DNA of 48,196 nucleotides from Bdellovibrionales bacterium (GCA_021731045.1 JAKFYE010000004.1:1-48196); one strand, 5' to 3'. Counted from the first letter of the stretch, positions 32,786-41,315 are shown. Made by a program: numbers and translations. Notes: generated by a model not told the origin, from the sequence alone.

Positions 32786-34420
32786 TTAAGGATTGGTAAT
32801 AATAAAAGAGGTGGACAAATTAACCGAGTCAAAGTTTGTTAAGCACCCCGCATTTCTCACCCAAACACCGATTCTCCAACTAGACGACGCTGAGGGAGGA
32901 GTCCATGCATAGGAGGAACTGCTACTCCAATCTGAAAGAAGAGACCAGTTATTTTCTCCAGAGTCGACCCACCATTTATACTGATATGGAGGAACTCCGC
33001 CTGAAATGGTTGCGGAAATAGTGATTGGGATACCAACTAAATATGGAGAAGTACTACTTGGAGTGAGACTTACAAACGTCAGGGGTGTTTCACCAGCAAA
33101 GCAAGGGTCACCGCCACCGGAGCTCCCCCCAGCAGAAGTGCCATCCGCCGATCCAGATCCTCCTGTGCCATCCGCCGATCCGCCTCCTGTGCCGTCCGTC
33201 GATCCAGATCCTGTGCCGTCCGTCGATCCAGATCCTGTGCCGCCGCCAGATCCAGAGCCATCCGTCGTTCCGATTCCGGAGCCGCCATCAATCCCATAGC
33301 CTCCATCGACTGGATTTCCGTTCACATCACACTCAACTTCGTTGCAAACCTGAGTTTCCGTATCAGGCCCCGCGCACATTCCTGGACATCCTGGTTCGAT
33401 AACACATGTACGCGTTCGAGTCTGAGTACCGCTTCCGCAAATTTTAGTACAAGTGTTCCAATCACTCCACACAGGAAACGGTGCAACAGTACAGCCTGTG
33501 ACTAATCGAACAGACTGAGTGAAAACCATTTCTGGATGAGCTACACAATCTGACCCTAAACAATAACCCAATTGCAGACATTCTCCGCCAACACAAGACT
33601 GACAACGAGCATCACCTGCATTTGGACAAACTGGCGTAGTAATCGTCAACGCCTGTACGCCTGTACAGGCAGGTAGCCCAGGCTGAGCTTGGCAATATTT
33701 TAAACAATTCGGTGTCGATGCAGAATTACAGTCTTCGACAGCCGTAGACGGTTCCGCATAGGCGTAGAATTCTCGCTCCATCCATTTTAATGCACTCGGA
33801 AGTTGAATTTGGGCATTTAAAACAGGCAACAAATGATCATGAGAGAAGTTTTGAACTGGAGCGGTGACAGTAGAATCAAAAAATCGATCAAGTCGTGCAT
33901 ACCAACGAGATAAAGATGTTTGAGATTTTACTTTTCCAGGCTCGGTAATCATAAGTGTCGCATACTGTTTATTGGAATCGTTTAATTCTAAAGCTGCCGT
34001 ATTATTAGGTATAGAACCTAAACAAAAGTCTTTTCCTGAATAAGTCACACACATATTGCCGATGTTGGCATCACAAGCCGCAGCTGCAGCTGCCGTGACC
34101 GCGGTTGCACATGATGGAAAACACATTGCACGCCCCGCACTTGGTTCTGTATTCGCTTTCGCAATACCGCTTGGACAATTCGCACCCGTTGTCGAATTGG
34201 CGACATCGTACGCATTTCGAGTGAGTTTTCCGAAATCTTCCATGACATGACTAAGCTGATAGGCCTCGCGAATTCGGCTGTGATATTTTGTGCGGTTTAC
34301 GAGATAAATATAAACTGTGGTCAATGTGGTCACAACAACGAAAGACATGATAATAACCGATAACACCGCGATAGCGCCGCGCTCATTGTCTACGGATTTA
34401 ATACGATGAGATGTCTTCAT
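32786..34420 (-). CDS. Pilin-like (PilX/TadG-type) envelope protein with a thrombospondin type 1 repeat and Ig-like C-terminus
   Basis: 544 residues from ATG 34420, which has GGAGG 6 bases upstream. The N-terminus (NERGAIAVLSVII, helix at residues ~15-41) resembles PilX or TadG-type pilus proteins. A cysteine-rich central region follows. Residues ~314-352 fit a thrombospondin type 1 repeat (VWSDWNTCTKICGSG then TRTRTC). Then comes a Gly/Ser/Thr/Asp low-complexity stretch encoded by tandem 24-bp-type repeats, and a C-terminal Ig/PKD-like domain (SGGVPPYQYKWWVDSG). The architecture suggests a surface adhesin or pilus tip protein. The membrane-anchored helix-turn-helix gene lies upstream on the same strand. 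Confidence 0.65.
   Translation of the reverse strand: MKTSHRIKSVDNERGAIAVLSVIIMSFVVVTTLTTVYIYLVNRTKYHSRIREAYQLSHVMEDFGKLTRNAYDVANSTTGANCPSGIAKANTEPSAGRAMCFPSCATAVTAAAAAACDANIGNMCVTYSGKDFCLGSIPNNTAALELNDSNKQYATLMITEPGKVKSQTSLSRWYARLDRFFDSTVTAPVQNFSHDHLLPVLNAQIQLPSALKWMEREFYAYAEPSTAVEDCNSASTPNCLKYCQAQPGLPACTGVQALTITTPVCPNAGDARCQSCVGGECLQLGYCLGSDCVAHPEMVFTQSVRLVTGCTVAPFPVWSDWNTCTKICGSGTQTRTRTCVIEPGCPGMCAGPDTETQVCNEVECDVNGNPVDGGYGIDGGSGIGTTDGSGSGGGTGSGSTDGTGSGSTDGTGGGSADGTGGSGSADGTSAGGSSGGGDPCFAGETPLTFVSLTPSSTSPYLVGIPITISATISGGVPPYQYKWWVDSGENNWSLLSDWSSSSSYAWTPPSASSSWRIGVWVRNAGCLTNFDSVNLSTSFIITNP
33140..33270 (-). repeat. Tandem repeat array encoding a Gly/Ser/Thr/Asp linker
   Basis: Degenerate copies of a ~24-bp unit (two exact neighbours around 33190-33240) encode repeats such as GSGSTDGT in the pilin-like protein. 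The unit length is a multiple of three, so slippage changes linker length but keeps the frame. Base composition is much higher in GC than its surroundings. Confidence 0.75.
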
Positions 34421-34655
34421 TACAGACCTCCATAAATAAAAAAACTCACGACGCAAAAGCATCGTTACCATACGTCTTATCGACAAAATCTGTATAAAAA
34501 TAAAATAGTTTCAGCAGCTTAAACCCACCTGAGGCCCTATAGAATTACAAATGAAAATCAAAAAAAGGTGTATCGAATTGATGCGTCTTTTTTTGAAACA
34601 GATATAAATTTATCATTGCTTTTTACGAATTAAACTCAGGTTTTTTTAAATGCGA

Positions 34656-35414
34656 TTAAGCATAAATGAACAAAAGAAAATAAAGACCTAAACTACTTAA
34701 ACCTAGCAGCAAGGCAAAGACAACGACATACATTTGAAATTGGTTTTGCCTGCGAATACTTTCACTCTGATTTTTAATAGATAAAATCAAAATCTCCATA
34801 TTAGAGATTTTATCCTTTAAAACTACACCCTCATTTTTAATTTCCGTAAAGAGCTCCTTATGAAGTAGCTCTTTTTCTTTATCTTGTGCATTTGAAATTG
34901 CAGGAAATACTCGAGACGCGCCTGTTTTCAAAAGTAGTAGATACCACTCTAAAGCTCGGTAAACATATGGGGGCGCTCCCTCTTTTGTCCAACGAGTCCA
35001 AGCCGAGGGGTCCACCAATAAAAGTTGGCACATTTTACGACGGGACAACCCTAATTCTTGTCGAATACTCTCCAAATCCCCAAACTGTTTTTTTATTACA
35101 TCGACTTCAGCTTCATATTTTAGTCTGTTGGCGGTCCGCACTCGCGGGGTTGCCTCAACCTTGGATTCTTCGACAAAATCTGCTTGATCAGCCAGAGCAA
35201 AAGGCGAATCCTCAAACGTTGAAAAATACTCACGCGCCTCTTTTAGAATTCGCTCTTCAGCGCCTTCCCGTGCCTCTGCACCCGAGGACGAATCGTCTTG
35301 CTGCAGCTCCTCAACAAGCTCAATATACTTTTCTAAATTCTCAGCTGTTCGTTCGGAAAAATTAGGACTAACAGTCTTTATCTCTTCTGATTCCAAAGTT
35401 TTTTTCTCATCCAT
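34656..35414 (-). CDS. Membrane-anchored helix-turn-helix protein
   Basis: 252 residues; binding site AAGGT 7 bases upstream. The acidic N-terminal ~80 residues look disordered. Residues ~104-160 form a helix-turn-helix-like unit (FGDLESIRQELGLSRRKMCQ, then VDPSAWTRWTKEGAPPYVYRAL) with the spacing of XRE-type DNA-binding domains. A coiled-coil-like segment (~178-225) follows, and one C-terminal membrane helix (~228-250). It is therefore a tail-anchored protein that could hold DNA at, or sense from, the membrane. A 25-bp palindrome 52 bases upstream may be its own operator. The pilin-like gene lies 235 bases downstream on the same strand and is a candidate target. Function is inferred only. 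Confidence 0.65.
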   Translation of the reverse strand: MDEKKTLESEEIKTVSPNFSERTAENLEKYIELVEELQQDDSSSGAEAREGAEERILKEAREYFSTFEDSPFALADQADFVEESKVEATPRVRTANRLKYEAEVDVIKKQFGDLESIRQELGLSRRKMCQLLLVDPSAWTRWTKEGAPPYVYRALEWYLLLLKTGASRVFPAISNAQDKEKELLHKELFTEIKNEGVVLKDKISNMEILILSIKNQSESIRRQNQFQMYVVVFALLLGLSSLGLYFLLFIYA

Positions 35415-35465
35415 TTAGTTACCTTACATTTATTACGACCAAAGTATATTGCTATTCACTATTAT

Positions 35466-35490
35466 ATGTATATATTATCAATATATACAT
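35466..35490. promoter_or_regulatory. 25-bp AT-only-type palindrome in a divergent promoter region
   Basis: Eleven-base arms (35466-35476 and 35480-35490) are exact inverted copies around a 3-base centre. The site sits in the 192-base gap between the helix-turn-helix gene (minus) and the CoA-binding gene (plus). It could bind a dimeric regulator, perhaps the neighbouring helix-turn-helix protein. AT richness means chance cannot be excluded. Confidence 0.4.
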
Positions 35491-35606
35491 TGTGTATTAC
35501 AATTTCTTAATATTACAGGATTTACGTCCAAGATGATGAGTTTTTAGAAAAAGTAAAGGTCGAGTTCCTATTTGATAAATCTCTATATTTACTAGACTCT
35601 TTTTAA

Positions 35607-36008
35607 ATGAACGAAAATCTCGTAAAAGCGCTTTTAACAGAATCTCAAACGATTGCTGTTGTCGGCCTAAGCCCAAATCCGTCTCGACCAAGTAATGGGG
35701 TGACCCGTTTTTTAATCGATAAAGGATATGAAGTTTATGGCGTAAACCCAGGACACAGTTCCATCTTAAACCGCCCCTGCTTCGAAAGCTTAAGCCTTAT
35801 TCCCAGACCGATCGATATTGTAGATGTGTTTCGCAATTCCGAATTTGTTCCAGATATTGTAACTGAAGCCATACGTTTAAAAGCTAAAGCGATTTGGCTT
35901 CAAGAAGGTGTGAGTCATGCAGAATCAGAGGAACTGGCCCGCAAGGCTGGCCTTTTCGTCATTTCAAATAAATGTATACTAAAAGAACATCTAAGATTAA
36001 TTCGCTAA
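35607..36008 (+). CDS. CoA-binding domain protein (YccU family)
   Basis: 133 residues forming a single Rossmann-like CoA-binding domain. It has IAVVGLSPNPSRPSNGV near the N-terminus, GYEVYGVNPG, the DIVDVFRNSE strand-loop, and AIWLQEGV followed by NKCILKEH at the end. This matches the E. coli YccU/YmdB-neighbour family, small cytoplasmic proteins related to the N-terminal domain of acyl-CoA synthetases (NDP-forming). Cellular role unknown. It precedes the marC gene by 12 bases and is probably co-transcribed. Confidence 0.85.
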   Translation: MNENLVKALLTESQTIAVVGLSPNPSRPSNGVTRFLIDKGYEVYGVNPGHSSILNRPCFESLSLIPRPIDIVDVFRNSEFVPDIVTEAIRLKAKAIWLQEGVSHAESEELARKAGLFVISNKCILKEHLRLIR

Positions 36009-36020
36009 TATAGGGAATAA

Positions 36021-36620
36021 ATGGATTTTTTTAGTTTGGTTCTCGCAAGTTTTATCCCCCTTTTTGTGGCGATTGGCGTATTCGGGGTTGTTCCGATTTT
36101 CATTTCAATGACCGAAGGTGTGGCCACAGCTGATAGACGCAGTCTGGTTACCCAAGCGACTTTCACCGCACTTGTAATTTCGATGTGTTTTGTTTTTCTA
36201 GGAAAAGAAATATTCTTGTTTTTAGGCATTACCGCGGCTGACTTTCGTGTTGGTGGTGGAATGGTTCTTTTAGTGCTTTCAATTTCAGATTTAATTTCTT
36301 CAACAGAGCCAAGAAGACGAGCACCCTCAAAGCAATTGGGTGTAGTTCCTATTGGCATTCCTCTTATCATTGGCCCAGGAGCCCTTACCACACTTATATT
36401 ATCTGTCGATAGTCATGGCGTTTTAGTCACCACGAGCGCGCTGGCGCTTAACCTCGTCATTGTGTGGGTGGTGTTTCGTTATTCAGATTTGGTGATTCAG
36501 GGGTTAGGTGATGGCGGCGCCAAAGCACTCGCAAAAGTCAGCTCTTTATTATTATGTGCCATTGCCGTTATGATGATGCGAACCGGGATTACGAATTACT
36601 TTGAAACTTTTCACAAATAA
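36021..36620 (+). CDS. MarC family integral membrane protein
   Basis: 199 residues, six predicted membrane helices, with family motifs FIPLFVAIGVFGVVPIF at the start, FLGITAADFRVGGG in the middle and GVVPIGIPLIIGPGALTTLI in the second half. The length matches the MarC/UPF0056 family (about 200). Despite the name, MarC has no proven role in multidrug resistance; transport function is unknown. AGGGA lies 5 bases before the ATG. Confidence 0.85.
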   Translation: MDFFSLVLASFIPLFVAIGVFGVVPIFISMTEGVATADRRSLVTQATFTALVISMCFVFLGKEIFLFLGITAADFRVGGGMVLLVLSISDLISSTEPRRRAPSKQLGVVPIGIPLIIGPGALTTLILSVDSHGVLVTTSALALNLVIVWVVFRYSDLVIQGLGDGGAKALAKVSSLLLCAIAVMMMRTGITNYFETFHK

Positions 36621-36656
36621 TTTAGCTAGCTCGATATTTAATTCCGTCAATAGAGC

Positions 36657-37652
36657 CTACGGCACGACATAAGACTTAAATACAGTATCGTTGATCTTCA
36701 TTCCCGCTTCAAATCCCATACTATCAGAAGACGACTGAGAGCGCCTCTTTAGCTTTTGCAAACTGTATTTTAGAATCCCGTGATCATAAGGTTTCGTACT
36801 CGGAATTTGCATAAAATAAGCAAAAACAATATTCTCACCCTTCTCGTGCACCATTTCCGGAAAGTTATCTTCGGCTTTTACTTGAAGAGTCTCATACAAG
36901 AGCAAGCGCGATTGGGTAAAGGAATAACACGTCTGCCCGCTTGTCGTCTGCTCATCCAAAGGTGAAATTCGCGTGTCGTATTCGTAACTCGAGGGATCTA
37001 ATTTTAAAGGGTTTTTATGCTTTTTAATTTGTAGCCCGGCTTCGCCCTCGCCATCATAAGAAGTTCCGACATCTTTCGCATTTGTGGCAGCGGTCAAATT
37101 TCGAAAGCTAAATATTTCGATGCCGTCCAAAAAGCCATCTAAATCGGTATCAGGATTTCGGGGGTCTCCATATGAGGAAATTGAAATCGTATCCGTTGGA
37201 CCGATTGGATTTTGATTGTACATATAAGCTTCTTCACAAGTGGTTAAAAAATCGTGGTCGGCATCGGATCGATCGGTACACGGCGGTAAAACTTCTGAAT
37301 AGATCATCGCGTGCACAATGAAGTAATCACTGTACCCGCCCGCCCGTGAAAATCTTTTTTCTGGATTTAATCCGCGAGCGCGTTCATCTGAATCGCAAAC
37401 CCCGTCGCCATCAGAATCTAAATTCACACTTCCATCTTCACAAATTGTAGAGTTTAAATTTGAAACCAAAAAGTTTTTAACCTGCCAGAGAGAGACAGAG
37501 CTCGAAAGCGGTCCCTGCGTACAGAACTCGCCTATAGACTGTACGTTGACATCAGATGTGGCATTTGTGACAAGACGAGAATCCGAACATGCACCAAGAA
37601 AACTGAGCGTAGCGAAAACAAATAAATAGGTTATTTTATTTGTAAGTTTCAT
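36657..37652 (-). CDS. Lipoprotein with thrombospondin type 3-like calcium repeats
   Basis: 331 residues. Lipoprotein signal with lipobox LGAC (Cys22). The mature protein has three aspartate-rich loops of the TSP3/EF-hand-like kind: LDSDGDGVCDSDE, SDADHDFLTTCEE and PDTDLDGFLDGIE, each followed by a turn with 'NP' or a similar element, so it very likely binds calcium. The C-terminal third is different and contains a YSFTQSRLLLYETL strand and a mixed helical tail. It converges on marC with a 36-base gap. It is likely surface or periplasmic; partner unknown. A GGGGGA stretch lies just before the ATG. Confidence 0.65.
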   Translation of the reverse strand: MKLTNKITYLFVFATLSFLGACSDSRLVTNATSDVNVQSIGEFCTQGPLSSSVSLWQVKNFLVSNLNSTICEDGSVNLDSDGDGVCDSDERARGLNPEKRFSRAGGYSDYFIVHAMIYSEVLPPCTDRSDADHDFLTTCEEAYMYNQNPIGPTDTISISSYGDPRNPDTDLDGFLDGIEIFSFRNLTAATNAKDVGTSYDGEGEAGLQIKKHKNPLKLDPSSYEYDTRISPLDEQTTSGQTCYSFTQSRLLLYETLQVKAEDNFPEMVHEKGENIVFAYFMQIPSTKPYDHGILKYSLQKLKRRSQSSSDSMGFEAGMKINDTVFKSYVVP

Positions 37653-37713
37653 GATCCCCCAGGTTGTATCTTATCGGCATTTAATGAATACGCTAGAGTT
37701 ATTAACGTGTCTT

Positions 37714-38964
37714 TTATACTTGTTTTAACAGCTCCTTTTTAAGCCATTCCCGAGCCTCATTTTGAGAGTTTAACTGCCCCTCAATTTGCATATCGTATGC
37801 AGTTTCTAGCCAATGACCAAAATTTGGACCCGAACTGACCCCTAGCCTGCTTAAATCCTCACTTGTAATATAGCGCGCTGGAAGCTTATATCCCGCCTTC
37901 ACTTTCTCACAAAATAATTTGAAACTGTCGGCCAATTCGTAGTTTATGACTCTCAATGCTTCTATCAATTTATATAAGTCTTGGTTCCAAGGTTGGGTCG
38001 ATAGCTTTAATATGGTGGCCATGCGTGGGGATTCCTGAAGGCTCTTCAAAGCTTTAAGAATAGAAACACTCAGCCCCTGTTCTAAATTAGAAAATTTGAA
38101 TTCGGTCATCATTTTTTCTACGCGCGTAATGGCATTCTTAAGATAAGCAGGTTCCAATTTGAATTCCGAGTCTACGCCAAAAAAAAGCGCGTACCTTCCG
38201 GCTTCGGTAATATCTTGAATTAATATTTTTTGAAAAAACTCTAAAACTTTTTGAGAATCACTTTTTGAGATTTTGAGTAAAATTTGAAAAAAACCAGTGG
38301 CTTGAAAGATATCTAAACCCAATTTTAAATAGCTTCCAGCTAATAATTTAACTAATTCGTCTTTTTGCCTTTCTCGCGAGACCAAAAGAACATCTGGCGC
38401 TTGTTTTTTAATTTCTATAAATGTTTCTGTATCAATTTGAAACCCAAGATCTGCGACAAATCGAACACCTCTTAAAATTCTGAGGCGGTCCTCTTCGAAT
38501 CTTTTCTTAGGCTCACCAACTGTACGAATAATTTTTTTTTGAAGATCGGATTTACCACCAACGTAATCGTGAATTTCATTTTTCTGTGGATCTAAAAACA
38601 TGGCATTGATTGTAAAATCGCGTCGAGCGGCGTCTTCTTTAGGGCCTGAAAATGTGATTGTTGTCGGCCTTCGTCCGTCGACATATTCGCCATCAGATCT
38701 GAATGTGGCGACTTCAATTTGACATGACTTTTCGATAACGACAATGATGCCAAATTGTTTACCTACCGCAACCGTTTTATTAAAAATGTGTTCAATTTGT
38801 TCAGGCAAAGCATTTGTGACAACATCGAAGTCCTTAGGCAAACGACCCAGCAGACCATCACGTACACATCCTCCCGCTAACCAAGACGTAAAACCTTTCG
38901 CATGAAGAACATTGCAAACGCTCATAACTTGCTGGTAATCAGGATGCTGACGTAAGATTTCCAT
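37714..38964 (-). CDS. CCA tRNA nucleotidyltransferase / poly(A) polymerase family
   Basis: 416 residues of the class II nucleotidyltransferase family. Residues ~28-50 read WLAGGCVRDGLLGR then KDFDVVTN, giving the GG motif and the DxD metal site (Asp45, Asp47). Further family motifs are RRDFTINAM, the DYVGG loop, EDRLRILRGVRF and SRERQKDELVKLL. The enzyme adds CCA to tRNA 3' ends or, in related PcnB proteins, poly(A) to RNA. The length (about 415) and lack of an HD domain do not settle which. It is divergent from the queG gene. Confidence 0.8.
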   Translation of the reverse strand: MEILRQHPDYQQVMSVCNVLHAKGFTSWLAGGCVRDGLLGRLPKDFDVVTNALPEQIEHIFNKTVAVGKQFGIIVVIEKSCQIEVATFRSDGEYVDGRRPTTITFSGPKEDAARRDFTINAMFLDPQKNEIHDYVGGKSDLQKKIIRTVGEPKKRFEEDRLRILRGVRFVADLGFQIDTETFIEIKKQAPDVLLVSRERQKDELVKLLAGSYLKLGLDIFQATGFFQILLKISKSDSQKVLEFFQKILIQDITEAGRYALFFGVDSEFKLEPAYLKNAITRVEKMMTEFKFSNLEQGLSVSILKALKSLQESPRMATILKLSTQPWNQDLYKLIEALRVINYELADSFKLFCEKVKAGYKLPARYITSEDLSRLGVSSGPNFGHWLETAYDMQIEGQLNSQNEAREWLKKELLKQV

Positions 38965-39046
38965 AAAGTTAGCCTAGAACCTATCGTTAAAATAGTCTAT
39001 TTTTTATGCGATCGTTATAGATAGTTCTAACTTTTAAGGTGAGAGA

Positions 39047-40075
39047 ATGTCCGTCGACAAACAGAATAAAATTATAGCGATTTTAGAAGAGTTAAATTTT
39101 CATCGTTATGGGTTTGCTAAATTAAGTAAGCCGGTTTCTATGGATTATTACATGTCATGGATTGAAAGCGGTTATGCCGGCTCAATGAAATATTTAAAAA
39201 CCCATATTCCTATGAAGTCTGACCCTCAACAACTTTTACCTAAAGCCCAATCGGCAATCGTTGTGGCCATGTCATATGTTCCTCACCCCCATGCAGAAGA
39301 CTTTGAATTTTCATTAAAGACCGCGCGCTATGCTCAAGGTTATGATTATCATTTTTGGCTTAAAAAGCAGCTCGACAAAGTGATCGAGCGCTTGCAAGGA
39401 ATTTATCCTCACGAAACATTTCGCGCCTTTACAGATTCGGCTCCTGTTTTGGAACGTGATTTAGCCGTACGTGCGGGGCTCGGATGGGTCGGAAAGAATA
39501 CCTGTGTTCTCGATCAAAAGTCTGGGAGCATGTTTTTTATAGGCGAGATTTATACAACTTTAGATGTTGCCATAACTTTAGAGCTTCATGCTGATCGTTG
39601 TGGCACCTGTACTCGTTGTATAGACGCTTGTCCCACTCAGGCGATTCTCGAGCCGCGAAAACTCGATGCTCGACGTTGTATTTCATACCTCACGATCGAA
39701 TCTAAAGAGGTGCCGCCACCCGAGCTTCGACCCCTAATTGGGAATCACTATTTTGGATGTGATATTTGTCAAACTGTATGCCCATGGAATCAAAAAGCTT
39801 TTGCATCGCAACTCCAAGAACCCCTACAATCTCAAGAAGATGTCTTAGAAGACCTCAAGTTCATTCTGAACGCTTCAAATAGTCAAATCGAACAGTATTT
39901 TAAAGGCACGCCTCTTATGAGGGCACCCGCATGGGCTCATAAAAGAAATGCACTTGTGGTCATTGCAAACCTTAAGCTAAAGTCTTTGCGCTTAGAGGTT
40001 GAAAAATTATGCACACACCCTCGTTTATCCGAACTTGCCCAGTGGTCCCTCACGCAAATTACCTCCGCCCTATAA
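39047..40075 (+). CDS. queG: Epoxyqueuosine reductase
   Basis: 342 residues. It catalyses the last step of queuosine synthesis in tRNA, reducing epoxyqueuosine with a cobalamin cofactor and two [4Fe-4S] clusters. Seen: the N-terminal GFAKLSKP, FTDSAPVLERDLAVRAGLG with the catalytic Asp130, GWVGKNTC, the ferredoxin-like RCGTCTRCIDACPT (Cys185, 188, 191, 195) and GCDICQTVCPWN (Cys238, 241, 245). This is the full family signature. The binding site is AAGGTGA 6 bases upstream. It is the only gene of the pathway in the window. Confidence 0.95.
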   Translation: MSVDKQNKIIAILEELNFHRYGFAKLSKPVSMDYYMSWIESGYAGSMKYLKTHIPMKSDPQQLLPKAQSAIVVAMSYVPHPHAEDFEFSLKTARYAQGYDYHFWLKKQLDKVIERLQGIYPHETFRAFTDSAPVLERDLAVRAGLGWVGKNTCVLDQKSGSMFFIGEIYTTLDVAITLELHADRCGTCTRCIDACPTQAILEPRKLDARRCISYLTIESKEVPPPELRPLIGNHYFGCDICQTVCPWNQKAFASQLQEPLQSQEDVLEDLKFILNASNSQIEQYFKGTPLMRAPAWAHKRNALVVIANLKLKSLRLEVEKLCTHPRLSELAQWSLTQITSAL

Positions 40076-40115
40076 CTCGGCTTAGGTCTGGTTCTTTATT
40101 TTATACCTTCTCAAA

Positions 40116-40143
40116 TTGACCGATTTAAAAAAAACGTTATTCT
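40116..40143 (+). promoter_or_regulatory. Sigma-70-type promoter candidate upstream of the terminator
   Basis: TTGACC (40116-40121) and TATTCT (40138-40143) are separated by 16 bases, 41 bases after the queG stop. Transcription from about 40150 would give a short RNA ending at the terminator at 40232-40266. Match by eye; AT-rich intergenic DNA produces such matches by chance. Confidence 0.3.
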
Positions 40144-40149
40144 ATATGA

Positions 40150-40266
40150 AGTAGCGTTTTTCTTTAATGTTTTAGCCATATTTCCTTCTTTTTTTGCTTT
40201 CACGGTTCACGAGAACCAAAATTTTTTTTGCACCCGGCTTTGAAAAAAGCCGGGTTTTTTATTTTT
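40150..40266 (+). ncRNA. Possible small non-coding RNA
   Basis: The 194-base gap between queG and the next gene (40076-40269) has a promoter-like element, then a small hairpin GGTTC-loop-GAACC (40204-40217) with a T-run, then a strong intrinsic terminator. There is no good open reading frame. A transcript of about 110 bases from the proposed promoter is the simplest reading, but the terminator may just serve queG. Confidence 0.25.
40232..40266 (+). terminator. Rho-independent terminator
   Basis: A 9-bp GC-rich stem (40232-40240 with 40247-40255) closed by a 6-base loop, followed by a run of T with a single A. It ends plus-strand transcription (queG or a small RNA). On the minus strand the bases after the stem are mostly A, so it is one-directional. 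Confidence 0.85.
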
Positions 40267-40269
40267 AAT

Positions 40270-40848
40270 TTACAGTGATGGGCTTTCGATGATTTTTATT
40301 TGAGAAAGATGATGCAGGATTTCGTTCAGCTGATTTTTTGGAAAGAGCACTTTATATTTTTTTGAAATAATCTTTAGTAGATCTTCTCTTAAATAAGATC
40401 CTTCAGAAAGCACATCGATGACAAGTGCCCATTCCGGCATGATTTTACAAAACGAGGCCAACCTTTCTTGCGGCTGAAGATAAATCGCGAGCACGTGAGC
40501 CATTCGATCACTTTCAATTTGCGTGAGGGCTTTTTCTTTTTTATAAACTGACCAAACGTCATGCTGTAACTGCAACAAATTCAATGAGGGATTTAGCGTT
40601 AAAATGTTTTCTGGCGCGCCGTACTTCCATGCTCCGACTTGGGATTCCACATTAAATACCGTCCACTCTAACGTTGCTAATTCAATGATGGCCTCAGATA
40701 AACCTAAAACACGACGTTGAGATTTTAAATACGGCGCAAAATAGGCAGCATCCGCACGATCCCCCACCTCATGGTAAAACGTGGACAAAAGACTTTCTGA
40801 TTTTGAACCTAATTCGCGAAATGTTTGCTGGTGGATTTTTTTTACCAC
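40270..40848 (-). CDS. Protein of unknown function, weakly HvfC/BufC (DUF2063)-like
   Basis: 192 residues from a GTG start, two bases after the stop of the upstream SRPBCC gene, so translation is probably coupled. The pattern ELATLEWTVFNVESQ, then LNPSLNLLQLQHDVWSVYK, resembles the C-terminal domain of HvfC/BufC proteins (DUF2063; 'LA-LEwa ... l-pslrLl---ypv--iW'). The N-terminal part (Y-APYLKSQRRVLGLSEAI) could be a shortened first domain. HvfC/BufC proteins are linked to copper-binding methanobactin-like or bufferin peptide systems. No such precursor lies beside it, so the link is weak. The C-terminal ~70 residues are helical with a winged-helix feel. Confidence 0.4.
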   Translation of the reverse strand: MVKKIHQQTFRELGSKSESLLSTFYHEVGDRADAAYFAPYLKSQRRVLGLSEAIIELATLEWTVFNVESQVGAWKYGAPENILTLNPSLNLLQLQHDVWSVYKKEKALTQIESDRMAHVLAIYLQPQERLASFCKIMPEWALVIDVLSEGSYLREDLLKIISKKYKVLFPKNQLNEILHHLSQIKIIESPSL

Positions 40849-40850
40849 AA

Positions 40851-41315
40851 TTAAGATTCACTTTTTATAGGAGGGCGAACAAGGATAGGTTTATTATCTA
40901 TGCTTTGAAGTAATTTTGTAATGTAGCCACGTAAATGTAGATCATCATACAGCTTTCCGAAAAGTCCGAAATGAAGTTCGTACTCTATAAAATGATGCAA
41001 AATAGTTTCGCCATCTTTAAAGTCTTCAAATTTAATTGTATGTGACCATTTATCAAAAAACCCTATGGACTGAACAAAGGTAATTTGTTCGTTTTCTACA
41101 GCGTCTTCGACGCGCAATGACCATATTTGCTCAATACCAAATCGCTTAACTCGAAACTCATACTCTGCACCTTTTTTTAGACGAATTGATGGACTAATAA
41201 GTTTCAGTGTGAGGTCAGACGGCATCAGTGCAGGGTAATGAGCGGGATTAGATAAAACCGAAAATACTTTTTGCCTTGGAGCTTTAATAATTGCTGATAC
41301 ATTAATGTACGACAT
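40851..41315 (-). CDS. SRPBCC/START-fold ligand-binding protein
   Basis: 154 residues. The N-terminus YINVSAIIKAPRQKVFSVLSNPAHYPALMPS is the classic opening of the SRPBCC (polyketide cyclase/Bet v 1-like) fold, followed by antiparallel strands (EYEFRVKRFGIEQIWSLRVE, ITFVQSIGFFDKWSHTIKFE) and the long C-terminal helix. Such proteins bind hydrophobic ligands; the ligand here is unknown. It is co-transcribed with the downstream gene and divergent from the creatininase-family gene 45 bases away. Confidence 0.75.
   Translation of the reverse strand: MSYINVSAIIKAPRQKVFSVLSNPAHYPALMPSDLTLKLISPSIRLKKGAEYEFRVKRFGIEQIWSLRVEDAVENEQITFVQSIGFFDKWSHTIKFEDFKDGETILHHFIEYELHFGLFGKLYDDLHLRGYITKLLQSIDNKPILVRPPIKSES

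Noticed and set aside
33085-33402. Long frames rich in Pro/Asp/Ser on the plus strand over the tandem repeats
   Set aside because: They are the antisense reading of the pilin-like gene's repeat array; the minus-strand gene has an excellent binding site and domains, and the frames are only by-products of the repeat composition.
34886-35365. A 159-codon plus-strand frame
   Set aside because: It is antisense to the helix-turn-helix gene, has no binding site or recognisable domain, and the sense frame is clearly protein coding.
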